49,242 nucleotides of DNA from DATIJP01 sp964569185 (GTDB lineage: Bacteria > Chlamydiota > Chlamydiia > Chlamydiales > Rhabdochlamydiaceae): contig CAZMTP010000004.1 in assembly GCA_964569185.1 (NCBI GenBank), positions 1-49,242 of the forward strand, written 5' to 3'. Each line of letters begins with the position of its first letter. Position 1 is the first letter of the stretch. This document shows, piece by piece, positions 24,659 through 33,290 of this stretch. The notes under the pieces were generated by a model. It worked only from the letters and a program-made list of their open reading frames with translations, was not told where the DNA came from and did not search any database. The position numbers and the translations under genes are program-made.

Positions 24659-26787
24659 AAGATTTTTTTAGAAAACTCTCCCGATTCCTTGGGAGCGATA
24701 AAGCTCTTAATCTGATCACACAATCCAGCGATCTGGTCTTAGCCGGCTTTATCATCATCTTGATCATGATGATCATTATCCCGATCTCCCCAGAGTTTCT
24801 GGATAATCTCATCGCGATCAACTTAATCGTCTCGATCACTCTGCTGATGGTGGCCCTCTACATTCCTCGTGCAGTCAATCTCTCGATCTTTCCCACGCTA
24901 CTGCTGATCACCACCTTATTCCGTCTGGGGATAGAAATCTCTGCTACGCGTCAAATTCTTCTCCACGCCAATGCGGGTAAAATCATCTACGCTTTTGGAA
25001 ATTTCGTTGTAGGAGGAAACTTTGTTGTCGGGGGCATTGTCTTTTTAATCATCACCATTGTGCAGTTTATTGTGGTCACAAAGGGTGCCGAAAGGGTGGC
25101 TGAAGTGGCTGCCCGCTTCACTTTGGACGCAATGCCTGGCAAACAGATGAGTATCGACGCCGATTTACGTAGCGGTGTGATCGATGCCGAACAGGCAAGG
25201 CAGTTCCGTTTAGCATTGCAAAAAGAGAGCCAGCTCTATGGAGCCATGGACGGCGCCATGAAGTTTGTGAAAGGAGACGTGATCGCAGGTATTGTGATTG
25301 CAGTCATTAACATTATTGGCGGTCTGATCATTGGAATGGCGATGCGCGGCATGTCGGCCCTCCAAGCAGCCAAAGTATATAGTCTTCTTTCAATCGGCGG
25401 CGGCCTTGTGGCCCAGATCCCTTCCCTATTGATCTCCCTCACTGCTGGTATTGTCACTACCCGAGTCTCTTCTGAGAAAAAAGAGGCTCCTCTGGGAAAA
25501 GAGATTTCCCAACAGCTACTCAGTCAACCTAAAGCGGTCATGATTTCAGGGGCTGTAATTATAGCCATGGGATTCATTAAAGGATTTCCTACCTTTATTT
25601 TTATCATTTTGGGACTGCTTGTGGTCACTGCAGGATTTGTCACCTGGTTTAAAGCGCAAAAAGTCAAAGCACGCGAAACAGCAGTAGTGACAGGTGCTAG
25701 AGTCGATACCGATGTGGAAGGCCATGCGATGGTGCGTGGGGGGACCGATGAATATGCCCTCACCCTTCCGATCATTCTGGAAGTGGGAAGAAGCCTCTCT
25801 GAGGTGATCAAAAAAGAACGGGGCGGCCTCACTTTCATTGAAGAGATGATCCCTAAAATGCGCCATGCGCTCTATCAGGACCTCGGCGTACGCTTCCCAG
25901 GCGTGCATGTGCGGACCGATTCCCCTACACTAGATCATGATGAATACACGATCTATTTGAACGAGGTACCCATTGTCCGCGGCAAGATTCTGGACAACTC
26001 ACTGCTCACTAATGAAAATCCTGACACCTTAAAACGGTATAATATTCCTTTTACCACATCCAAATCTTCCATTGGCCAGCCCTCCTACTGGGTCGATCAA
26101 AAATATGAAGAGATCCTAAAAAAAGCAGGCATCAAATATTGGAAACCGCTCGACGTGATGATCCTTCACCTCTCCTATTTCTATCGACAAAATGCGAGTG
26201 AGTTTATTGGCATTCAAGAGTTGCGCGGTATTTTGGAATTTGTGGAAAAATCGTATCCCGATCTTGTCAAAGAGGTCACCCGCCTAGTACCTTTGCAAAA
26301 ATTAACAGAAATTTTCCGGCGGCTAGTCCAAGAGCAGATCTCTATTAAAGATTTAAGGACCATCATGGAATCTTTAAGCGAATGGGGCCAAGTCGAGAAA
26401 GACACAGTGCTTTTGACCGAATATGTGCGCTCGTCTTTGAAACGGTATATCAGCTACAAATATTCCCAAGGACAGTCGATCATTTCTGTCTATATGCTCG
26501 ATCCTGAAATTGAAGATATTGTCCGAGGCGCGATCAAACAGACATCGGCCGGCTCCTATTTGGCTTTAGATCCTGATTCTGGACAGCTCATATTACAAGC
26601 GATGCGCAATGTGGTGGTCCCTACGCCGGTGGGGGGACAGCCGCCCGTACTTTTGACCGCGATCGATGTGCGCCGCTTTGTGCGTAAACTCATCGAAGGA
26701 GAGTTTCCTGATATGGCGGTGCTTTCCTATCAAGAAATTGTTCCAGAAATCCGCATCCAACCTTTAGGGCGTGTCCAGTTGACTTAG
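24655..26787 (+). CDS. sctV: type III secretion export gate protein SctV
   Basis: The 710-residue protein is a full-length FlhA/LcrD/SctV. The N-terminal half (about 20-330) holds about eight membrane segments and the conserved loop VAEVAARFTLDAMPGKQMSIDADLR (split here as AARFTLDAMPGKQMS and SIDADLRSGVIDAEQAR). The C-terminal half (about 360-710) is the cytoplasmic domain that forms the nonameric ring, with RHALYQDLGVRFPGVHV and ending ILSYQEIVPEI-like VLSYQEIVPEIRIQPLG. It is the gate for secreted substrates. sctW starts eight bases after its stop. Confidence 0.97.
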   Translation: MKDFFRKLSRFLGSDKALNLITQSSDLVLAGFIIILIMMIIIPISPEFLDNLIAINLIVSITLLMVALYIPRAVNLSIFPTLLLITTLFRLGIEISATRQILLHANAGKIIYAFGNFVVGGNFVVGGIVFLIITIVQFIVVTKGAERVAEVAARFTLDAMPGKQMSIDADLRSGVIDAEQARQFRLALQKESQLYGAMDGAMKFVKGDVIAGIVIAVINIIGGLIIGMAMRGMSALQAAKVYSLLSIGGGLVAQIPSLLISLTAGIVTTRVSSEKKEAPLGKEISQQLLSQPKAVMISGAVIIAMGFIKGFPTFIFIILGLLVVTAGFVTWFKAQKVKARETAVVTGARVDTDVEGHAMVRGGTDEYALTLPIILEVGRSLSEVIKKERGGLTFIEEMIPKMRHALYQDLGVRFPGVHVRTDSPTLDHDEYTIYLNEVPIVRGKILDNSLLTNENPDTLKRYNIPFTTSKSSIGQPSYWVDQKYEEILKKAGIKYWKPLDVMILHLSYFYRQNASEFIGIQELRGILEFVEKSYPDLVKEVTRLVPLQKLTEIFRRLVQEQISIKDLRTIMESLSEWGQVEKDTVLLTEYVRSSLKRYISYKYSQGQSIISVYMLDPEIEDIVRGAIKQTSAGSYLALDPDSGQLILQAMRNVVVPTPVGGQPPVLLTAIDVRRFVRKLIEGEFPDMAVLSYQEIVPEIRIQPLGRVQLT

Positions 26788-26794
26788 AAAAATT

Positions 26795-27931
26795 ATGCCA
26801 AGTCCCATTGAACCTACAGAGCCTACTGAAAGCTCTAGAATCCAGCGCCAAGAACAATCAGCCGCGCAAAAATCCAATATTATCCAAGTGGCCATTGAAG
26901 AATCTTTCTCCGCTTGGGGAGATGAAGCTGCCTTTAATCCGATCATGATGGCGCGCCGTTTTGAATCTTTAGATGAAAAAAGAAGAAAACATCGAGAAGA
27001 AGCGGCAGAAAAACAAGAGACTGAAGCCCGCATCGAGCGTGTCGAAGAGATTTCTGAGGACTTTTCACGCAAGAATCCAGAATTGCTACCCCGCTCTCTT
27101 CTCAATTTACGCGCACGCCTGACGGCCAAAGATAGTGCAGAAGATATCTTAAGAAAAGTACTTGAATCCTATCCCGATTATTCACTAGCCGATGAAGCGC
27201 TCGATTTCTTAGTCGAAACGTCAACCGGAGAAATGTTAGAGAAGGTCCGAAGAGCCAAAGACGATCTCAACGCATCCCATGGGCGAGAAGTACGTGCCGG
27301 ACGCAATATGGGCGCCCAAGCCCGAGAATTTGCCACCCAAGGATTGGGAAGCCCTACAGGACTGCGCGATATTTATCGTGATGTGACAGGAAATCCACGC
27401 GAAGCCCCCACTCTTTTCACAGAGCTTTCCGACAAATTTACTTATGGCAATATGAAATTGGTCATCAATTTCCTTCTCCATGCTCTGGGCGCCGATTTAA
27501 AATCCAAAGGCCCTTCTATTGCCACAGCAGAGCTCCATCGCCTCATGACCGAAGCACGCAATCTCCAAGCCATCTTGTGGGTCTACCGCTTCTTCCAATC
27601 GCGCATGAAATTGATCGAAGGTTCTTTCCAAAATGCAGGCCTGACATTGCGGCTCACATTTGAAACGCTCGCCAAACTGTTCGTACAGCTTCTGAAAGAG
27701 CGCTATCCTTCAATGGATAAAATTCTGGCCCTTGCAGAGAAATTAGGCATTTCTGAAGAGCTACTGGCACAAATCATTATTTTTACACAGATGCGTGATG
27801 CCATCCGCGGCGTTGCTCCCAAATTATTCAGATCTGAGCAGCATAGGCAAGATGTGCTTATGTCCTTCCTAGAGGCACTAGAAGAGCTTGAAGAAGAGTT
27901 AGAAGAAGAAGAGGAAAAGGAAGAGAAATAA
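26795..27931 (+). CDS. sctW: type III secretion gatekeeper SctW (CopN/YopN/LcrE family)
   Basis: The 378-residue protein has a polar, Gln/Glu-rich N-terminus (1-60), typical of a secreted substrate, then helical YopN/HrpJ-type domains. Motifs such as RSLLNLRARLTAKDSAEDIL, DEALDFLVETSTGEM and GLRDIYRDVTGNPREAPTLF fit the LcrE/CopN family. The C-terminus is a run of acidic residues (about 359-378), which is unusual. Position after sctV and before a small chaperone equals copN (CT089) in C. trachomatis (from memory). It plugs the channel until host contact and in Chlamydia is also an effector that binds tubulin. That effector role is not shown here. Confidence 0.9.
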   Translation: MPSPIEPTEPTESSRIQRQEQSAAQKSNIIQVAIEESFSAWGDEAAFNPIMMARRFESLDEKRRKHREEAAEKQETEARIERVEEISEDFSRKNPELLPRSLLNLRARLTAKDSAEDILRKVLESYPDYSLADEALDFLVETSTGEMLEKVRRAKDDLNASHGREVRAGRNMGAQAREFATQGLGSPTGLRDIYRDVTGNPREAPTLFTELSDKFTYGNMKLVINFLLHALGADLKSKGPSIATAELHRLMTEARNLQAILWVYRFFQSRMKLIEGSFQNAGLTLRLTFETLAKLFVQLLKERYPSMDKILALAEKLGISEELLAQIIIFTQMRDAIRGVAPKLFRSEQHRQDVLMSFLEALEELEEELEEEEEKEEK

Positions 27932-28378
27932 ATGGAAAAATTTGCTGCACTGCTCTTTGATCTAGGGAAAATTTTAGGAGTAGACCTCTACGCAGAAAAA
28001 GGCCTTTACTGCCGGCTCAATTACGATTACGGATTTAATGTACAACTAGAATTAGAGGAAGCAAGAGACCGCATCATCATCGCCTCTTTCTTATGTGATG
28101 TACCTCCCGGCGCTTATCGTGAGATGCTATTTAAAGCCGCGCTAAAGGCCAATGGAGCTTATCCTAATGAAGGCACTTTGGCCTACTCAGAGCGCAATAA
28201 TAAATTGGTGCTCTTCTGTTTTGTTTCTATCATTGAATTAAAAGTAGAAAAGCTCTCTGCCGTTCTTGAAAAATTTACAAAAAAAGCCCATGACTGGAAA
28301 GAAGCAGTAGAAAAAAATAGGCCTCTTCCTGTCAGTGTGGAAGAGCCCAAAAAAGGCTCTATCTTTGGACTTAAATAG
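27932..28378 (+). CDS. type III secretion chaperone (Scc1/SycE-like, CesT family)
   Basis: The 148-residue protein starts immediately after the sctW stop. It has the small acidic fold of class I chaperones: FAALLFDLGKILGVDLYAEK, a central strand NVQLELEEARDRIIIASFLC, and MLFKAALKANGAYPNEGTLA. A helix with VEKLSAVLEKFTKKAHDWKE follows. Length matches Scc1 (about 146). In Chlamydia, Scc1 and Scc4 jointly bind CopN; by position this gene should serve SctW. Its 3' end overlaps the malQ frame. Confidence 0.87.
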   Translation: MEKFAALLFDLGKILGVDLYAEKGLYCRLNYDYGFNVQLELEEARDRIIIASFLCDVPPGAYREMLFKAALKANGAYPNEGTLAYSERNNKLVLFCFVSIIELKVEKLSAVLEKFTKKAHDWKEAVEKNRPLPVSVEEPKKGSIFGLK

Positions 28379-29875
28379 TTTTTTAGAGACCACTCCTGTT
28401 TTTGATGCATGGAAAAAGATTGGTATCTATCCTCATCACGGCATTAATGTGCCTCTCTCTGCCCTGCATAGCAAAAATAGCTGTGGAATCGGTGAATTTT
28501 ATGATCTGCTGCCGCTTATTGATTGGTGCAGCCAGCTGAAATTGGACACGCTGCAACTACTTCCCTTAAATGATTCTGGGGACGATCCTAGCCCCTACTT
28601 TTCTATCTCCTCTTACGCGCTCAATCCCCTCTATATTTCACTCTATGCACTGCCCTTTTTAAAATCAGACGACCGCTTGCAAAAATTACAGACCCATTGC
28701 GCCGCTTCCCATTTGTCCTATTCCCTTGTGCAGAGTCATAAACTCTTTTTCTTGCGCCAATATTTTAATCAAGAAGGGAAGCAGCTGCTCCAATCGAAAG
28801 AGTTTGCGCTTTTTCAGTCTCAAAACCCCTGGCTGATTCCTTATAGCCTTTTTAAAACGATCAAAATGATGGTCTCCAAAAACCATTGGATGAGCTGGCC
28901 GCAAGAACTCAAACAGCTGACCTCTTCAGAAAAAGAAAAACTGCTGCACCACTACAAAGAAGAGATCTCTTTTTACATGTTGTTACAATATCTCTGTTTT
29001 TCTCAGCTTTCTGAAGTCAAAAAATATGCGCAGCAAAAACAGGTGCATCTGTTTGGAGACCTGCCGATCTTACTGAGCCCCGATAGTGTGGATGTCTGGC
29101 ACCATCAAGAACTATTTGAGCTCAGCTTACAGGCCGGATCGCCGCCTGATATCTATTCGACCGAAGGGCAGGCGTGGGGATTTCCGATCATGAAATGGAA
29201 TATGATGGACACTGAAAGAGATGGCTGGTGGAAAGAGCGGCTCGATTATGCCTCCCATTTTTATGATCTCTATCGATTAGACCATGTGATCGGCCTATTT
29301 CGGATCTGGGCCATTCCCCTGCATCGCACAGGCAAAGAGGGCTTTTACATCCCTGCCGATGAATCGACCTGGAATACGCTGGGAGAAAAACATCTGCGCA
29401 TGCTGATTAAAAACTCCTCAATGCTTCCGATAGCGGAAGATTTAGGAGTGGTGCTCCCCACTATGAGAGCTGTCTTAAAGAAATTGGGCATTTGCGGCAC
29501 TAAGGTGATGCGTTGGGAGCGCAAGTGGGAAAGCGATAAAAGTATTATCCCGATTCAAGACTATGAACCGATCAGCCTCACTACAGTATCGACGCACGAT
29601 TCCCCCACTTTAGAGCTTTGGTGGCGAGATGAGCCACAAGAAGCGAAACTCTGGGCAGAATATAAAAATTGGGACTATAAACCCAAACTCAGCCTAGAAC
29701 AGCGTCGTCAAATTTTATGGGACAGCCATCATACCAGCAGCCTTTTTCATGTGAATCTACTGCAAGAATATCTATCTCTTTTTCCTGAATTTGATTGGCA
29801 GAGGCCAGAAGAAGAGCGGATCAACGTCCCTGGAAAAGTCTCTCTTACTAATTGGACCTATCGCTTCCGTCCCAG
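28365..29875 (+). CDS. malQ: 4-alpha-glucanotransferase, 3' end lost in the assembly gap
   Basis: The GH77 protein has all three catalytic acids: Asp in LYRLDHVIGLFRIWA, Glu in PIAEDLGVVLP and Asp in VSTHDSPTLELWW. It starts near PHHGINVPLSALHSKNSCGI, the usual N-terminal signature. It moves glucan segments between chains, part of chlamydial glycogen metabolism. The TTG at 28365, preceded by AAAAAAGG, is preferred; a GTG at 28335 would extend it upstream. The frame reaches the gap after LTNWTYRFRP, only some tens of residues before the expected end. The reading frame after the N run is not part of this gene. Confidence 0.93.
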
Positions 29876-29975
29876 NNNNNNNNNNNNNNNNNNNNNNNNN
29901 NNNNNNNNNNNNNNNNNNNNNNNNNNNNNNNNNNNNNNNNNNNNNNNNNNNNNNNNNNNNNNNNNNNNNNNNNNN
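29876..29975. other. assembly gap (100 N)
   Basis: Exactly 100 N, the conventional filler for a scaffold gap of unknown length. It removes the 3' end of malQ (plus strand) and the 3' end of the RING-finger gene (minus strand). True distance and adjacency across it are not established by the sequence. Confidence 0.98.
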
Positions 29976-30471
29976 CGAAATTCAAATTACGTTGCGCCGC
30001 CTGTTCTGCATTTCGAAAGCACTGCATATGCAGTTGGTGATTACACTCATTTGATCCATTAATAAATAGATCATTTCCAATTGGCTCTAAACAAATCACA
30101 CAAGTTTGTGGTCCCTCAGAGGCAGCCACTACTGGGGTGACGGGCACCGGCATGCGCGGCGGTGGAGGCGCTCTATTTGTATCTAAAAATAGCTGATGGA
30201 TCTGCCTATTTTTTGTATTCGCTAACTTGACAGCGGCAGCGATAAGAGCCAAAGGAGCAGCAAGAATCGCATAAACGCAGCAGAAAATTTTAAACAAGAG
30301 GGGATCATGCCGCTCGTGTATCTGACGGAATCGCTGATTTTCAGGATAATATTGATACATTTTCCGACCAAGAGTAACCCTTGTAAAAATTAAAACACCC
30401 TCTGCTATGTTGACATATGGGCTCTTATCGGGATAGTGATACTCGTTTAAAATGGCATCTAAAATTTTCAT
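29976..30471 (-). CDS. RING-H2 finger membrane protein, C-terminus lost in the gap
   Basis: The readable 165 residues begin at ATG 30471 (a TTG at 30489 is an alternative start). A hydrophobic stretch at about 57-83 (KIFCCVYAILAAPLALIAAA) is a likely membrane segment. A Pro-rich linker (APPPPRMPVPVTPVV) follows, then C124-x2-C127-x15-C143-x-H145-x2-H148-x2-C151. That spacing is the first six ligands of a RING-H2 zinc finger; the last Cys pair would fall in the gap. RING-H2 domains are eukaryotic ubiquitin E3 ligase modules, so this may be a host-directed effector. Secretion is inferred only. Confidence 0.75.
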
Positions 30472-30521
30472 CGGGCAACAGTATATCAAAAAAACAGATT
30501 GAAGTATATTTTGATAAAGAT

Positions 30522-32087
30522 ATGCATCTATTAATTTTAATTTTAGTTTTTACTTTTGCATCCCCTTTATCTGCAAAGAGAAAAAACCGCAGTCCACAGC
30601 CTATTGTTGTTGAAAAAAATAACGTAAAATCTCTCTTTAGCAGTTTAGATCCCTATTCTTTGGCCCAGCACCTGGCTTTTTATGAGTTGTATAAAGAAAC
30701 TGAAGAGGGAAAAAAAGCATTGGCCCATGCTTGGAAATTGTTGAGTCATGGGACACACACCGATTATAGCGGCGCCTTTCCCCTTCCACAGATCGATATC
30801 CAGGCTATTGTCTCCCTTGTCACACGGCAAAGTTTTGATCCGCCTGTGGCCCTTTCTGAAGAGCAGTTAAAAGTGGTCCATTCGCTTGCCAGCCATTTTT
30901 CCAACCGAAAACTAAAAGGCTGCTCCATTTGGACAAAAGAAGAGCTGCTCCAGCTCCCTGCAGAAGAGACCGATTTGGGACGCGCTCTTCTGATCAACCA
31001 ATTTGACGAAGAAGAGAATATCAAAGATAAAATCTTGCAATATGAAGCTAGCTTAGACTTGATGGCGCTGCAAATTTTTGTGCGTTTGCCAAAACAGGCA
31101 ACAGCCATTGATAAAATACGAGAAATCAACCGTTTTATTTTCCAAGAGATGCGGTTCCGCTTTCCACCCCATTCCCTCTATGCCAAAGATATTGACCTCT
31201 ACACCTTTTTGCCTTCGGTCTTGGATAATCGCCAGGGCGTCTGCTTAGGAGTGTCGATCCTTTATCTTTGCCTTGCCCAAAGACTAGACCTTCCCCTTGA
31301 AATCATCACTCCCCCAGGGCATATCTTTGTCCGCTGGGAAAATGGCACGGAAGCGATCAATATTGAGACCACGGCCCGAGGCATTAATCCCCCCGATGAG
31401 ACCTATCTGGGGCTCAACACACGACTGCTGCAAAGAAGAACAATAAAAGAGGTGGTCGGTATGGCCTTTGTCAACCAAGCCTCGGTCTATTGGGCTAAAG
31501 AAGAGTACCAAAAGACGGTGGCCTTATACGAAAAGGCGCTGCCCTACTTACCTGATGACCCCCTCATCAAGATGTTTTTAGGATTTAACTACCTATTTGT
31601 AGGCCAAAAAGAAAAAGGAAAAGAACTCTTAAGCCAGATCAGCCATCTGATTTTTGACCATGCTGTGGCAGCCGAATCGCTTCCCCAAGACTACCTTAAG
31701 GGCGATGTGGATATCGAAGGATTAAAGGCAGTTTTTCTGCCCGTAGATGAAACCCGCGCATCGGTCACTGAAAAGCAGAAAAGTCTTCAAAAAATCGTGA
31801 AAAAGTATCCCCGTTTTAGAGCCGGTATTTTACAGCTTGCAGTCACCTACCTGCAGCTTAACCGCACTAGCGAAGCCCAAACGGTCCTAGAATCCTATCA
31901 TAAACTGGATCCTAACGACCCCACAGTGGAGTACTATCTGGCTGTTCTTTGCGTCGAAAGATGGGACTATAATAAAGCCTGGGACTACTTGAAAAAAGCC
32001 GAGGCGATCACCCGGTCCCGCAACCATACCCCTAAAGCCCTCAAAGGCCTGCGCCACCATCTGCGCACCATCTCTCCTTTTATTTAA
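30522..32087 (+). CDS. exported transglutaminase-like/TPR protein
   Basis: The ATG at 30522 is chosen because it opens a clear signal peptide, MHLLILILVFTFASPLSA; the open frame continues upstream to 30417 but that part overlaps the RING gene. Residues about 195-290 resemble the SirB1/transglutaminase-like core: FLPSVLDNRQGVCLGVSILY (Cys near 242) and ITPPGHIFVRWENG (His near 267); the usual third Asp appears replaced in the EAINIETTARG segment. The C-terminal 200 residues form TPR-like repeats, such as YQKTVALYEKALPYLPDDPL and LQLNRTSEAQTVLESYHKLD. The function is unknown; a periplasmic protein-binding role is plausible. Confidence 0.75.
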   Translation: MHLLILILVFTFASPLSAKRKNRSPQPIVVEKNNVKSLFSSLDPYSLAQHLAFYELYKETEEGKKALAHAWKLLSHGTHTDYSGAFPLPQIDIQAIVSLVTRQSFDPPVALSEEQLKVVHSLASHFSNRKLKGCSIWTKEELLQLPAEETDLGRALLINQFDEEENIKDKILQYEASLDLMALQIFVRLPKQATAIDKIREINRFIFQEMRFRFPPHSLYAKDIDLYTFLPSVLDNRQGVCLGVSILYLCLAQRLDLPLEIITPPGHIFVRWENGTEAINIETTARGINPPDETYLGLNTRLLQRRTIKEVVGMAFVNQASVYWAKEEYQKTVALYEKALPYLPDDPLIKMFLGFNYLFVGQKEKGKELLSQISHLIFDHAVAAESLPQDYLKGDVDIEGLKAVFLPVDETRASVTEKQKSLQKIVKKYPRFRAGILQLAVTYLQLNRTSEAQTVLESYHKLDPNDPTVEYYLAVLCVERWDYNKAWDYLKKAEAITRSRNHTPKALKGLRHHLRTISPFI

Positions 32088-32127
32088 CATATTAATAACC
32101 AGTTAGTTAACTAATAAAAATTAAATA

Positions 32128-32156
32128 TTTATATTTAATATAAAATATATTATAAT
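32128..32156 (+). promoter_or_regulatory. possible promoter in very AT-rich spacer
   Basis: TTTATA (32128-32133) and TATAAT (32151-32156) are 17 bases apart, 33 bases before the ATG of the 139-residue gene. The spacer 32088-32188 is about 90% A+T, so chance matches are likely. Confidence 0.35.
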
Positions 32157-32188
32157 AATTAATATAAAACAATAATAAAGGTATTAAT

Positions 32189-32608
32189 ATGAAAGATTTA
32201 GACAAAATAATGGACAATATTACAAATTATAATCCGGCTGTAAACTTAATGACAGACCGCCTAACTCTTAGACCTATTCCGAAAAGCTTATCTGAACGCA
32301 TCATGCAGCTGCTCAGACAACTGTTTCTCTTAGAATCTACAAACCCTGAAAGAGCTGCACAAGCAATTGATAACTTTTGCAGAAAAAATATCGCAAATTT
32401 AACTCCTAAAGACAATGCAGATATTTTGGAGACAATCACACGTGTTCAAAGCCATGCTGCTACCACTGATGTGGTCAAAGGAGTTTTTGCTCAAATGCAT
32501 CAATTCATCATAAACAATGGAATTGTTCTTCCTACCCAAGCAAATATAGATGCAATAGATGCTCTATTAAGTGAAGATGGGGAAAATTACTTTCCTGTCT
32601 TTGCCTAA
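32189..32608 (+). CDS. unknown small helical protein
   Basis: I do not recognise this 139-residue protein. It looks all-helical and soluble: RPIPKSLSERIMQLLRQLFL, then NPERAAQAIDNFCRKNIANL, then a C-terminal half ending in DALLSEDGENYFPVFA. There is no signal peptide or membrane segment. AAAGG lies about eight bases before the ATG. The gene and its upstream spacer are more AT-rich than the flanking genes, as are the other unknown genes of this accessory zone. Confidence 0.6.
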   Translation: MKDLDKIMDNITNYNPAVNLMTDRLTLRPIPKSLSERIMQLLRQLFLLESTNPERAAQAIDNFCRKNIANLTPKDNADILETITRVQSHAATTDVVKGVFAQMHQFIINNGIVLPTQANIDAIDALLSEDGENYFPVFA

Positions 32609-32633
32609 GAATAAAAATTGAAAAATATTCTTA
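32606..32633 (+). terminator. stem-loop at the stop of the 139-residue gene
   Basis: TAAGAATA (32606-32613) pairs with TATTCTTA (32626-32633) around a 12-base A-rich loop. It includes the stop codon. There is no long T run after it, so it may be a weak terminator or an mRNA-end structure. Confidence 0.3.
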
Positions 32634-32636
32634 CCT

Positions 32637-32659
32637 CTTTTAAGTAGAACTTAAAAGGG
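32637..32659 (+). promoter_or_regulatory. hairpin overlapping the ribosome-binding site of the Pro-rich gene
   Basis: CTTTTAAG (32637-32644) pairs with CTTAAAAG (32650-32657) around loop TAGAA. The 3' arm runs into the Shine-Dalgarno sequence AAAAGGGG (32653-32660), three bases before the ATG at 32664. Folding would partly hide that site. Confidence 0.35.
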
Positions 32660-32663
32660 GTTT

Positions 32664-33290
32664 ATGATTTCAAGAAAAGCCATTGTATTTGGTGCGATAT
32701 TTTCTGTTGCGCTCCTTCTTTTTCTCGCCTTTCCCACCCGTTTACCCTTTAATCTTGATTCCACACTGCCTTCACAATATCCCTCTTTGCCTGTAGCAGA
32801 AGAACAAGAGAATAACAGCCTTATCAAAAAGATCTCATGTGACTCAGATCTTTATCTATCGCAAAATCTGGGCCGAGGACAATACCTGCAAATTTCTGAT
32901 GGATTTTACTATGAGGTGTCCCCTGAGGACATCCGGCTGGCTGCCTATTGGATTGGATCCGCGCCCGTCACTTTTTGCCGTAGCGATGATGATGATTACC
33001 CTGTGCAGATCACCAATACCTATTCCGGGGTCTCTGTGCGCGTCAAGCTCAGCTCTTATGAAAAAATCCAGAATAGAATACGGGTTCTACAGGCTCAAGA
33101 GAAACCCAAACCCACTCCACCACCTACGCCTCCAGCACCTACACCGCCACCAGCACCCTCGCCTGAAACTCCGCCACCACAACCCACGCCTACAACACCA
33201 CCTAAAAAGCCAGCGACTACTACTGGCCCCGCGCGCCCCACAACACCTCCTACAAGAAGCCCGACTAATCCCCCAGGAACAACACCATGA
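32664..33290 (+). CDS. membrane-anchored protein with Pro/Thr-rich tail
   Basis: The 208-residue protein has an N-terminal hydrophobic segment (about 6-24, AIVFGAIFSVALLLFLAFP), a periplasmic domain of about 100 residues with only two cysteines (C59, C105), and a C-terminal tail (about 147-208) that is almost all Pro and Thr (for example PKPTPPPTPPAPTPPPAPSP). I do not know the family. Its last bases overlap the dsbB start as ATGA, so translation is coupled. The two cysteines and the dsbB linkage suggest a disulfide-bonded envelope protein. The Pro-rich tail may span or bind the cell wall region. Confidence 0.7.
   Translation: MISRKAIVFGAIFSVALLLFLAFPTRLPFNLDSTLPSQYPSLPVAEEQENNSLIKKISCDSDLYLSQNLGRGQYLQISDGFYYEVSPEDIRLAAYWIGSAPVTFCRSDDDDYPVQITNTYSGVSVRVKLSSYEKIQNRIRVLQAQEKPKPTPPPTPPAPTPPPAPSPETPPPQPTPTTPPKKPATTTGPARPTTPPTRSPTNPPGTTP

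Noticed and set aside
25524..25908. Two overlapping minus-strand frames inside sctV
   Set aside because: They lie antisense to a conserved domain, have no ribosome-binding site and no recognisable motif.
29976..30062. Continuation of the malQ reading frame after the N run
   Set aside because: The frame is joined only by 100 N. The residues after the gap do not resemble GH77, and the other strand encodes the RING-H2 protein there.
30417..30521. Upstream extension of the transglutaminase/TPR protein
   Set aside because: It overlaps the divergent RING gene and would bury a clear signal peptide that begins at 30522.
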